This document shows positions 1 through 10,300 of a stretch of DNA of 14,646 nt, piece after piece. Source of the stretch: Spirogloea muscicola (lineage: Eukaryota; Streptophyta; Zygnematophyceae; Spirogloeales; Spirogloeaceae). The notes beneath the pieces were generated by a model, which saw only the letters and a program-made list of their open reading frames with translations, searched no databases and had not been told where the DNA came from. Position 1 is the first letter of the stretch; each line of letters begins with the position of its first letter. A program made the translations under genes and the position numbers. Where the stretch lies: the NCBI GenBank assembly GCA_009602725.1, contig WELB01000036.1, positions 681,004-695,649 of the forward strand, written 5' to 3'.

Positions 1-2014
1 CCCGCCGCGCCGCCGCGCCGCTGCGGCTGGCGTCCACGGGCGGCGGCTTCGCGGCGGCCTCCAGGTGAGGGCCGTCCGCCGCGGACCGCCTCGTCGGCCC
101 CGCTGGCTAGCGTAGCCGTGCTGGTCGCCGCTCCTGGTCTGCCGGTTACGGCCATGCCTTGCCTGTCCTTGATCGAGGGCAACGAGGGCCCAGTAGCTCC
201 TACCGTCGTTCCTTGTGTGAGCCGTCGTCCTTGGCTCGTGCACCTGGCAGGTTTGCGCCTCTGTCCTGCCGGTCACGGGTCAGTGTGCGCCGTCAAGCAA
301 CCTCTGCCAGCCTCTCTACGGAGAGGCCAGCGTCTCAGGTCAGGACGGCTATTCCGCCTGCACTTCAGCTGCATTCTTTGAGTGCCACTCAAAACCTCCA
401 TGAAATTTACTTGCTGGTTAACTTCCTTCCACAGTGCCCTACATGCACTTCCTCTTTGCCAAGACCATAATACTGCAGCTCGTCATAATCTTATGCTCCT
501 TGATCTCGCGGAACGGGCTCTGGCAGCTCAGTAAGCTCGTGGGAAATCATCGTCTCAGCATTACGGCCTGCACTGACTTGGACGTTGCCCTGCTCTGCCT
601 TACAGCCACGCTTCATTCAGCACAAGCAGGAGGCCTTTTGGTTCTACCGCTTCCTGTCCATAGTGTATGACCACGTCATCAACCCAGGACATTGGACTGA
701 GGACATGAGAGAGGACGCACTGGAGCCAGCGGACTTGAACGATCCCAATCTGGTGGTGGTGGATGTTGGAGGAGGTACAGGGTTTACCACCCTTGGGATT
801 GTGAAGACCGTTGATGCCAGGAACTGCACAATCCTTGACCAGGTCGGCAAGCATTACGCCTCCTATGACGATTCATCGTCTTCGCTTTGCTTTCTGTTTT
901 GATCAAGTTTTTCCAGCACGACTCACCATCATCTCCACACTGCGGTCACTTGTTGTTGTGGAACAGTCCCCTCATCAGTTGGCAAAAGCCAGGGAAAAGG
1001 CCCCCCTCAAGGACTGCAAAATTGTTGAAGGGGACGCAGAGGACCTTCCATTTCCTACAGACTACGCTGATAGATATGTGTCAGCTGGAAGGTTGGGCCC
1101 AATTGCATTCCACAAACCCAACAAAACATAGGGTTTAGTTTCTGTATCCAGATTCAGAAGTAGACTGGAAAGTAGCTGATGCTGTTGACATCATGGATGG
1201 ATGTCCATTCAGCTTAAATCGACTTCGATGAATATCATGTCCTTTCACTGTATGAGATTATGTGGTCTGCCTACAGGGTGGAGCATGCCTTTTGCTTGTT
1301 GTATAATATGCTTGTGCTTTTTGCATGACATTGTCTAATCACTTGGATTATGGGGCCCATGCAAAGCTTCATTGCAGCCAGTGCTGACACTTTCTCTTGA
1401 CATGACAGCATCGAATACTGGCCCGACCCTCAGAGGGGTATCAAGGAGGCCTACAGAGTTGTGAAGCCTGGAGGCAAGGCGTGTCTCATTGGACCTGTTC
1501 ATCCAACTTTCTGGTTGTCCCGTTTCTTTGCTGACGTGTGGATGCTGTTCCCTACGGAACAGGAGTACATGGATTGGTTTACAAGAGCAGGCTTCCAGGA
1601 CGTCAAGATCAAGCGAATTGGGCCAAAGTGGTACCGAGGGGATCGCCGGCATGGATTGATCATGGGGTGCTCAGTCACAGGTGTCAAAGCCGTTCCAGGC
1701 GATTCCCCTTTGCAGGTAACCCACCCTTACTGTCGCCATGAGCTTTTGGCTCAGCTGCCCGCGAGCATGTCTGAAGCCATGGATAGAAGCATGACCTGCA
1801 TGACAGACGGTATTGGTGTTACGATGCTCACCGTATGATCAACCTTCTTGCTGCGCAGCTTGGTCCCAAGGCCGAGGATGTTGCAAGGTCAATCAACCCC
1901 TTCTCTTTTGCATATAGATTTTTCCTTGGCACGATAGCTTCATTGTACTATGTCTTGATCCCAATTTTCATGTGGGTCAAGGACTTGGTACTACCCAAAG
2001 ATTGGGCATTTTAG
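1..2014 (+). CDS. VTE3: MPBQ/MSBQ methyltransferase, chloroplast (5' partial)
   Basis: SAM-dependent methyltransferase that methylates 2-methyl-6-phytyl- and 2-methyl-6-solanesyl-benzoquinol, feeding tocopherol and plastoquinone-9 synthesis; in plants it sits in the plastid inner envelope. Exons read: <1-64, 606-842, 967-1091, 1409-1715, 1859-2014 (TAG). All junctions are GT-AG and phases match (0, 0, 2, 0). Exon 2 opens with PRFIQHKQEAFWFYRF and carries SAM motif I, DVGGGTGFTTLG. Exon 3 has SPHQLAKA and EGDAEDLPFPTDYADRYVSAG-type motifs. Exon 4 has IEYWPDPQRG, GGKACLIGP and RIGPKWYRG. Exon 5 ends in one hydrophobic segment (FFLGTIASLYYVLIPIFMWV) and a short KDLVLPKDWAF tail, the usual membrane anchor. 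From PRFIQ to the stop is 274 residues, the normal mature length. The phase-matched frame of exon 1 reads ...RRLRGGLQ, Ala/Arg-rich, probably the end of a transit peptide; the true start is outside the window. Identification is secure; only exon 1 is uncertain. Confidence 0.95.
65..605 (+). other. Long first intron of VTE3
   Basis: The stretch begins with a GTGAGG donor directly after the GC-rich exon 1 and ends with a pyrimidine-rich TCTGCCTTACAG acceptor directly before the conserved PRFIQ exon. At 541 bases it is longer than the other VTE3 introns (about 124-317 bases). Short open frames near its left end show no recognisable protein. An additional short exon cannot be excluded, because transit peptides are too variable to recognise. 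Confidence 0.65.
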
Positions 2015-3187
2015 ATATAGGATCACAAGCAGATCTAGGCCATAGCATTTTATTTTTTGATTTCAGTGAATGAGGTTGATCGTAGGTATAATTCTCATGC
2101 TACATACAGATGTCCTCTCTAGAAGGAGATGCCAAGCAGTCTAAGTTGTGCTACGATGCTTGTCTTTGAGAAGTTGCATATAATGTTAGTGGTTAGCACA
2201 CTATCCCACAATTTTCCTGCCGATAGTTGGTCCTCCCCCACCTTTCTGTGTGTCAGAAGCTGCTCAAGGTTGCAACGAGTGGACAGTGAAATGATGCTGC
2301 CAGGTGCTTCATGCTTAGCCACTCGAGCACCCTAGGTGCACAACATCTGAAAGGGAGTTTGAAGTGTGCAACTTGTAGGACATAGTTTGAGAGTGAGGGT
2401 GGAGAGATAGGTGGAGGGAGGATTGGAGGGGCGCTGGGGGTTTGTCGATACATGTTATGCTGTGGATGTTGCATTTGTGGCGCCTGATTGACCGACCCAG
2501 ATTTGCCCAAGGTCTCAACAGTACGCTTAAAGACTTTGCAATATATTTGCCTTCCATCGACGCCCTCAAGCCTTTACTCGTCCTTGAGTGGTTGTTTCAT
2601 TGACTCACTGAATCTGCAATTGATTGAGGATCACTGCCCAAAGCAGTAGGGATGTGCTACTGAGCCTGCATAGTGCCAGGCACAGGCAGGTTGGCCTCTC
2701 AGCCAAGCACGAACAAGTGCGATGGCAACCCATTGTGAAGTCACATATCCTTTTTTGCGTTGAAGACTACGTCGCCGTGGAGTGGGCGACCAAACCACAG
2801 AAATGAAATGTTGGCGGAGCCGGCAGGCTCAGACCTGCACTTAATGAAGCGCACAGGTGGGCCTTTACTTGCACCTCAGTCGAGCGAATGAGAGTGGAAA
2901 AAGGCGAAGAGGTCCCGTTTGCCGTCGGAGATAGACAGCTGCAAAGTTGTTAAATATTGTACTGGCGAGGTGAGCAGACCGACTTCCACGCCGCTGGCTA
3001 GCTAGCTCAGATCTTTTGCATGCCTGTCCATATCAATCCAGCGGTCCATGGCCCAAGCCTTGCATTTGCGAGCTGGCCGTGCTCTAGCTGCAGCCTCTGG
3101 CTTTCGTCATGGGTGTTGCTTTACGGCTGCTAGTCTTTCTGATTTTTGGCTCCTCACTGGAGGTTACTAAGTTAACATTCATACTGG
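2015..3187. other. Intergenic region, no supported gene
   Basis: This follows the VTE3 stop and should include its 3' UTR, but I found no TGTAA, the usual chlorophyte polyadenylation signal, in the first 600 bases. Open frames on both strands are at most about 85 codons, overlap one another, and show no recognisable motif. I see no RNA gene. The sequence is of mixed composition, with a purine-rich run around 2392-2440. Confidence 0.6.
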
Positions 3188-3189
3188 GA

Positions 3190-3349
3190 GAGCTTTGGAA
3201 AAGAAGAAGCGCGGCCAGATTGACTGGTGGCTGGGAAAGGCCAGCCCAAAGGAATGGACAAGGTCTGAGGGAGCCTGAGCGCGAACGACTAGGACTAAGC
3301 CATCAGCCAGGGAACGCGCAGTAACCTCTAGTCAGGAGCTTTGGAAAAG
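3190..3349. repeat. 14-base direct repeat pair
   Basis: The 14-mer GAGCTTTGGAAAAG occurs at 3190-3203 (as G plus AGCTTTGGAAAAG) and again at 3336-3349. The copies are about 146 bases apart in non-coding sequence. The first lies just upstream of one arm of a second repeat pair (3229-3275 with 3795-3841), so this block looks built from duplicated pieces. Function is unknown; it may be decayed mobile DNA. Confidence 0.5.
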
Positions 3350-3841
3350 GGCCCTTCGGACCTTGTTCATTGCATTTCGGGTGGCTTTCCACAGCGCTTG
3401 CCCCCCTTTGGGAGAGCCACTTTCTTTCTTCCTTCTGAGCTGGCCAATCACGGCCATTGCCCTCTACTGGAAGAGTCTTTCATCTTTTGGCATTTATCTG
3501 TAATCTTTAAGAAGTGGCTCTCCCGATGGGGGCAAGGCGGGGATCCGTGTATTAGAAACTAATGTAGGCCAAATGGCCAAGTACAAGGGCAAGCACATCT
3601 CAAGATCTACATAACCTACAGCAGATTGACCCGCTCAATAACCACGGGTCGAAACATCAAGGTCACTAATCGATGCATGAGTACCAGATGCCAGAAACGG
3701 AGCCCATCTGCCACTAACTAGAGCTCGCCCAGCTTTCTGGTGCAAGGCACTAGCCTGAGCACGCTGCAAACAGGCCGAACCTTGTCGTCGCAAGGGCTGT
3801 GAGAAGCCAGCCCAAAAGGATTGACAAGGTTCGAAGGGGCC
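3229..3841. repeat. Diverged ~47-base direct repeat (copies at 3229-3275 and 3795-3841)
   Basis: Both copies run GGCTG..., CCAGCCCAAA, GACAAGGT, then a purine-rich end closing in GCC. Over the 35 bases from CCAGCCC (3241-3275 and 3807-3841) I count 28 identities without gaps; the preceding 12 bases match at about 9. The copies have the same orientation and lie 566 bases apart, flanking the inverted-repeat element at 3395-3539. The second copy contains GGTTCGAA, which resembles a tRNA/SINE B box, but no tRNA folds around it. Likely an old duplication or remnant of a dispersed repeat. Confidence 0.5.
3395..3539. repeat. 145-base inverted-repeat (hairpin) element
   Basis: The left arm (3395-3423) reads CGCTTGCCCCCC, TTT, GGGAGAGCCACTT. 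The right arm (3511-3539) is its near-perfect reverse complement. CTTGCCCCC and GGGAGAGCCACTT are shared exactly, and only the 2-4 bases between them differ, with one single-base gap. The spacer is about 87 bases. This could be a miniature inverted-repeat transposable element, a small-RNA precursor hairpin, or an inverted duplication. I see no convincing target-site duplication next to the arms, and no coding gene in it. Confidence 0.65.
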
Positions 3842-4358
3842 AAGTTACGTGATCTTTGGCCCGCCTGCGCGCCGAAAGAGGCGGGCTGGCGGCGGACCAG
3901 TACAGGTATTTGAAAACGGGGCCCCGTCCGCTCTCCCCACCACCCGCCGCACTTGCCGCCGCGGATCCAGCCGCGTCCCTCGCGCCGCGCTCCGTCGCAA
4001 GGCCTGCATAGCTCCTTCGCCACTGTCAAGGCCCCTCCGCCCGCCGCGCGCCCGGTCGCCGTGCGGCTGACCGAGAGCGCGACGGCAGCGGCGGCGGCGG
4101 CTGGGGGGTCAAGGCCAAGCTGTTGCGCGCCCAACTCTGCCGGGCAGGAGGTGTCGCGGAGCTAAGGGTCGTGCTCGGAGGTTGATTAGATGGTCAGATC
4201 TGCTAAGTAGAATACAAAGCTGGCGCCGCACTCGGAGCTGCCTCACAGACTAAGGGCGCCGACGCGTACGTTGATCAGTGTCGGAGGTGATGTCCAGGAG
4301 GTCACAGTTGTGAAGATGCTCAGCTGAAGGCAATGCGGCTCCAAGCCCCGCGGTTCAG
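3842..4358. other. GC-rich block and probable 5' region of FANCJ
   Basis: From about 3850 to 4165 the sequence is strongly GC-rich, including a GGC-repeat tract near 4082-4102, unlike the flanking DNA. Overlapping open frames exist on both strands (up to 138 codons on the minus strand, 4134-3718), which high GC alone can produce; none shows a known motif. Because first exons in this window are GC-rich, this could be an unannotated first exon or a promoter. An in-frame TGA at 4311-4313 closes the FANCJ frame upstream of its ATG at 4359. Confidence 0.4.
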
Positions 4359-7300
4359 ATGGAAGGAGGGCCACGTCCTGGTCCAGCAGTGGCCAGCAAG
4401 CTGTGCGAGGGCAAGAAGGCAGACGAGTATGCAGTCGCTGGATTCAAAGTCCGCTTCCCCTACAAGCCCTACGGCACGCAGCTGGCCTTCATCGGCAAGG
4501 TCCTCACGACCTTGGACAACAGCAGGCTGCAGGGCCACGCGAATGCCCTCCTGGAAGCCCCCACTGGCTCGGGGAAGACTCTGGCGCTCCTCTGTGCAGC
4601 ACTTGCCTGGCAGCAGCACTTCAAGGACAACAAGCTCTGGAGGGTGCGGAAAGAAGAAGCCAGCTCCAGCGAGTATCATGGCGAAGGGGGCTTCCTTCGT
4701 GGGACGCCAGACTCGGGTCAGCAGGCTGGCCGTCGCTCGGGATGACTTGAAGCAGCTGACATCTTGCAAAAGCTCAGAAGTGTTTGCTTGGCTGAGGTGC
4801 TGCAGGTATGGCAGCTGAAGCACATACTGCTTCTGAAGTGAAGGAGGCAGAGAAGGAAAAGCCGTGTATCCCCAAGATCTTCTATGGCACGTATGACTCC
4901 AGGAGCTTTGCTATGTCAAGGGCCTTGGTGAATTATGATATTACCTCTCTGTGGTCAGAGTGATTCAGCTACTGAAGGCCAAACTTCTTCAGGAGTTGCC
5001 TTAGACTCTCTGACTTGCTCACTTAAAAAGTACGCTGCTCATTCATTGCAACAGGAGGACACACTCTCAGATTTCTCAGGTTGTACGGGAGCTGCACAAA
5101 AGTGGCTACAAAGTTGCCATGGCAATCCTTGTAAGACGAATTTTGGCTCTTCAATGTACTCTGAGCCTCACTTTGGAAATTGCATATAGCAGATTGTACA
5201 GGCCAAGGCAATAGCTGCAATAGCATAGTGGACTCGTAATTCCACTTTGACCTTCCCTTACATTCTTGCGCAGGCTGCTCGCAAGCACTATTGCACAAAC
5301 AAGGCGGTCCTTAAGAAGCAGGCAGTAGATCAGGAATGGTGAGCCTCAGTGCATGCGGAGCACTAGCAGGCATGCTATGTTGACCAGGTTGTTGTGATTG
5401 CCTATGTCATGCCTCTACAGGTTCTGCTCTGGTCAGGGGAATCATGAGCTGCAGGAGCATACTCGTTTGTTTGCAACATGAGCACACAGAAGGTAGTGCA
5501 CCACTTACACTGGAAATGACCAGCTTTTCTCTGATTGACTATTTTGCCTGTGCACTGGTGTCCAGCAAATTGCTCATCAAAGACACCAGCAAAGGCTGCT
5601 CCTGTTTCAGGTGTGTCATACTGGCTACTCACATCAACATCTCTGGTAGCGTTTCACTTGCCTCGACATCATGAATAGCTCTAATGTCCGGAACTCTTGC
5701 CCAAGAGTTACATGTGAGAGAAGTTGAAACGTGCTTGTCACACTTGATGCTGTGTAGCTTGGTGTTGAGTCTCTAGCTTGGTGCCTGATCCTTCGCAAAA
5801 TTGCTCAAGGAATATGCACAAGGTCAAAGGTCATGCATCCCTGCGGCCAGGCGGTACAGCTTCAATACACGACATTGAAGACCTTGTTGCACTTGGCCAG
5901 AGTGTAAGAGGTACTGCAGAAGGGTAGATTCTCTGCCCAATCGGAAGGCATGCAGTAAAGCAGCAGTGCTATTAACAATTGTGCAATTTCTCAATTACGA
6001 TATCTCTGTTATCTTTCGCCAAAAGCCTTACTCATACCTTTTTACGTGCCAGGTTGTGCCTACTATGCAGCACGAGCAATGGCTTCAGATGCAGAGCTTG
6101 TGCTCTGCCCCTACAATTACTCGGTGGATCCGGTCATAAGAAGGGCAATGGAAATCAATCTGACTGGTGCAGTTGTGATCATAGATGAAGCACAGTAAGC
6201 AGTTTGGATTCTCTCAACAATCGGATCTTTAAATCTAGGGTCTCCAGCAGCCTAACAAAAATTATTCAGATGTTTCAGATGGCATTGCTCAGGTGCTTGT
6301 TTGCTCCATGACAGCAATATTGAGGATGTTGCTCGAGAAGCTGCCAGCTTCGCTGTTGACTTGGGCCTACTGACTGGTGAGTAACAGCGGCATGCTGCAC
6401 AAGCCCACAAGGGGGGTCCTCCAGAATCTCAGGGGAAAGCTGAGCCATCCCTCTCGCCCGTCAGGACTCTCACTTGTGATGCTGAGTGTCACAGATCTGG
6501 GTGCCGATCTGGAGCGTATGGTACTCACAGGACTTGCGCCAGACATATGAGAGTCAGGCTGAATGGCCTGACTGCAGCAACATTGGAGGGTTCATATTCA
6601 TATTCGACCCCTTTACTTATCTAGGCAAATGTTTAGCAGATTACCTCACAATCTGCTGCAAGATGCATGAGTACATGGTGGGGGGACGACATCTCTCTTT
6701 CAAATGAGTGTATGTTGCAGAGAGGGTAGTCGTCTGTTGTGCTCCACGAAGTATGCTTTGTGATATCTGTTTCCCTCTCAATGCTAAGATACAGATCCTT
6801 GCTTGCTCAGGTCTGTTCACAAGCTTGACATTTCTCCTTGACGAAAACCGGGAGAGGCTGCGCGACTTTCGCCTTGTAGTGCAAAAGATTTTCAGTCAAG
6901 GTGCAGGTTAACTCCTCCGGAAGGTGGTCCTGTGCTTACTCATCAGTTGAGCTGCATATGACATGATGTGGTTATCACAAGGCACATACATGCAATGTCT
7001 CTTTTAGAGAAAGTAGTACTCTGTCAGAACTCCAAGGATAGTCCAACTGTCTGCTGTATCCTGTACTCATACATAGTTGACGCCTCCTGTGAGGAGGCAG
7101 ATGCAGGAATTTCAAAAGTCACTTTCAACCTCTGGTGTTTGAATCCAGCGGTCGCTTTTGATGAGCTTGCAAAACTCTCACGAAGCATCATTCTCACATC
7201 AGGGTAATTTGTCTAAGACAACAGGCTTAGAGGGCATTGTGCAAAGGAAGCAGCATGCAGGCAATCAATATTAAGCATGAGCTGCTTAGCGTTGTGACAC

Positions 7301-10300
7301 TTTTCTGCAGGTCTTCACATGCATGTCTGCATTGAAAGGTGGTACTGCACTAATCCTTGATAAATGGGTCTATATGGGCCCCATCAGCACGCTATCTTCC
7401 CTGGACTCCTTCGCAACGGAATTAGGCATCGAAATTGCAACCCGGATGGAGGGTTGCCACGTTGTTGATATGGCTAAGCAAGTCAACTACCTACCAATAC
7501 AATGCCTGCTCTGTAGATTGAGCTCTGAAGAAAATAGCAAGACCTGACCAATGTGAGCAGACTTGAGGGTTTGAGTCTGAGGCAGCACCTTGGACGACAT
7601 TTCAATTGCAGAGTCAAGGGCAAAAGTGAAGCACACTTATCTGACTTTAATCAGCTGTTCTGTTTTTATGGGCAGGTCTGGGCTGGAGCACTCTCTACTG
7701 GCCCTCAGAATGTTGCACTTAACTCCACATACAAGCATGCAGACTCACTGAGCTTCCAGGTGAGGAGGACGTCTTCTGCTTGAAATTTAAGGAGTTGGTC
7801 TTGTCAAGCCAACCTCAGTTTCATTGCTCTCCATGATGTCCGACTGATAAAGACCGCTGTCTCTGGAGGCCTCGGCTCTAGGTTCCATGATACATAGATA
7901 TGCAATTCGCTGATTACAGGACGCGCTAGGAAAGCTCCTGGAAGACTGCAGTAGCATTGTCCCAGATGGGCTGCTCGTCTTCTTCACAAGCTACAAGCTC
8001 CTGGACAAGCTTTGCGTCCGTTGGCACACCACTGGCCAGTGGAGCCGCATCAATGCGAAGAAGCCACTCTTCAGAGGTCAGGAACTTACTGCATGGGATA
8101 TACTTACAGCACATAGCTGTGCATGCTTATCTTCTATTTCTCACCTCGTTGCAGTGCTCTGTTGATGTGATTGGTATCAAGCACTCACTACTACCAACTA
8201 CACTGTGGTCCTCAACTCAAATGGGGAGCAGAGCCGCGTGGGAATGATGAGGACTTTGAGAAGGAATTGCAACGTTATTACGTTGCCATTCAGGCCCGCC
8301 ATCAGAGCAGCAGACTTGCCAAAAAGGGTCGTCAGAAGCTACCTATCCATCGCAAGCCAGCTTGCAAAGCAACAAAGGGACCTGGTTCCTCAGGGGCCAT
8401 CTTCTTAGCAGTCTGCAGGGGCAAGGTTGGTCGTAGAAGATGGGGAGCATGCATTCTGCTTGATGCTCGTGTAGGAATATGCAGATACACTGAGGCAGGT
8501 GCACAAGGTACACATGTCACATTGTTTGGCTGTAAGACATCTGCAAGAACGCCAACACTGCGTGTTGTTTGACATTGAAGGTCTCTGAGGGTATCGACTT
8601 TGCAGATGCAAATGCAAGAGCAGTTGTATCCTTGAAACTTGAGCACCCACTATGATTGCCATTCTGTACCAATTGATTGTTTGCACGGTGCCAAATTTTG
8701 AGAGGTCACACTGTCCTGCTGCGCCACACTATGCAGTTGTTGTTATGACTTGCAGTAACCTTCAACTACAAGCTGTCACTTACCTTGACGCTTGGAAGGC
8801 AGATAGTAGTAGGCATCCCATACCCCAATGTGTAAGTCGCAGGATCAATTTTGACAGTGACTGCCCGGTGTTACTACATGTATAGCTGGTTATACTCCAT
8901 AGCAGATTGTCAAACCTCATTGTATGGAATGTATGCTATTAACTGGTAACAACTTCTCCTGTGCACAGCAAAGACCCTGAGGTGAACTTGAAAAAGCGTT
9001 ACAATGATGAAAATTGCAAATCAAGGCCGCTCCTGAGTGGGGATGAGTGGTACCGCCAGCAAGCATTCCGAGCAATCAATCAGGCCGTTGGTATTCTCTT
9101 TTGACCAGCTGCAGTCAGCTGTTGTGTGCAAAGGCATCAAAGCCGACGACAATCCTTGTCAATTCTTTCTGGACTTCGAGGGTTGAGCAGGCAGCCATTC
9201 CACGCTTTTAAGTGCTTTCAGTTGTCTCTGTCGCACTCTGCAGGCCGCTGCATCCGACACCGCCATGATTATGGGGCCATCCTTCTTCTAGGTACCTGAG
9301 CTTCGTCAATTTCTCAGAGCTCGTTTTTGTCACATGTGCATGAAGTTGCTTGTGCTTCCTTATGTGAGCAGAGCTTGACCAGCATATGTGTCTTGCCCAC
9401 TCTTATATAGGCTACTCGACTTCGTGCATATACAGATGAGCGATTCAAAAAGCAGGAACACGTGAACAATCTCTCCAGGTGGCTGCGAGATTCAGTCCAG
9501 CATCACAGCAACTATGAATCATCTTTGCAGCATCTTGCCGACTTTTATGCGAAGCTGGAGGTCAGCAGACTGCATATCATCCTAGTTTATAGCACTTGAC
9601 AATGACAACCTGAAGAGTAGTATCTGCTCTAAATCTCCTTTGGACATGTGCATTGCCATCAATGACAGGATTGCTTATGTTGTAGCTTAGCACAGCTCTT
9701 GTGATGATTCATATCAAACCACCTGACATCGAACTTAAAGTGCGATGCTAAATTTTGCCATGCTCACACACACAATCCAATCTGTCCAATTTGCCAGGAC
9801 TCCACTCGTGCCAATTGTACACCGCTTACACTGCCACTGGACGAGCCACGTTTGTTCCCTATCTTCACACAAGTGGCTCCTCCTGTGCTCAAGGAGGAGA
9901 AAGAAAGCAATGCAGCAAATTTGCTTATTGCCAACATCAGAAGGTGATTAGTACAAGGACAGCTGAAACATGCAAGGAGCACCGTCTACCAAGAAACCTG
10001 AAGTGCTTGCCTTTGTTTATCTGGACTAGCATCTTGACAAAGGACTTCTCCTGTCTGCATGTCACCTCTTCTTGACGTGCAGAACGTGCTGAACCCATCG
10101 TCTTGCAAGCTGTCAAGGACCAATACAGATTTCAAGTGTGAATCTTTGCTGGGGAAGCAGATTGCTGAGCTGCATACAAAGGCGGCAGTAGATATTTGTC
10201 AAGGGGCAAGCAAGCTGGCAGCTGCGATAAGATCAGTGCGACATGATGGTGTCAATGGTGCAGAGGAACGTTGCGTCAACACAGCTGTGCCATGTCAGCA

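Noticed and set aside
118-470. Overlapping plus-strand open frames near the left edge
   Set aside because: They lie in the first VTE3 intron between a GTGAGG donor and the acceptor before PRFIQ, and contain nothing recognisable.
3807-3841. tRNA or SINE suggested by GGTTCGAA
   Set aside because: The bases around it do not form a T-stem or acceptor stem, and no A box lies at the right distance upstream.
4320-4823. 167-codon minus-strand and 161-codon plus-strand frames over FANCJ exon 1
   Set aside because: The frame starting at 4359 has the Q motif and Walker A; the others are shadows in GC-rich coding sequence.
5404-5540. Exon of FANCJ beginning after CTCTACAG at 5421
   Set aside because: Its readings give no Fe-S cysteine pattern and soon hit stops; the exon at 5566-5610 gives the expected CKLL ... 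GCSCF motif in phase.
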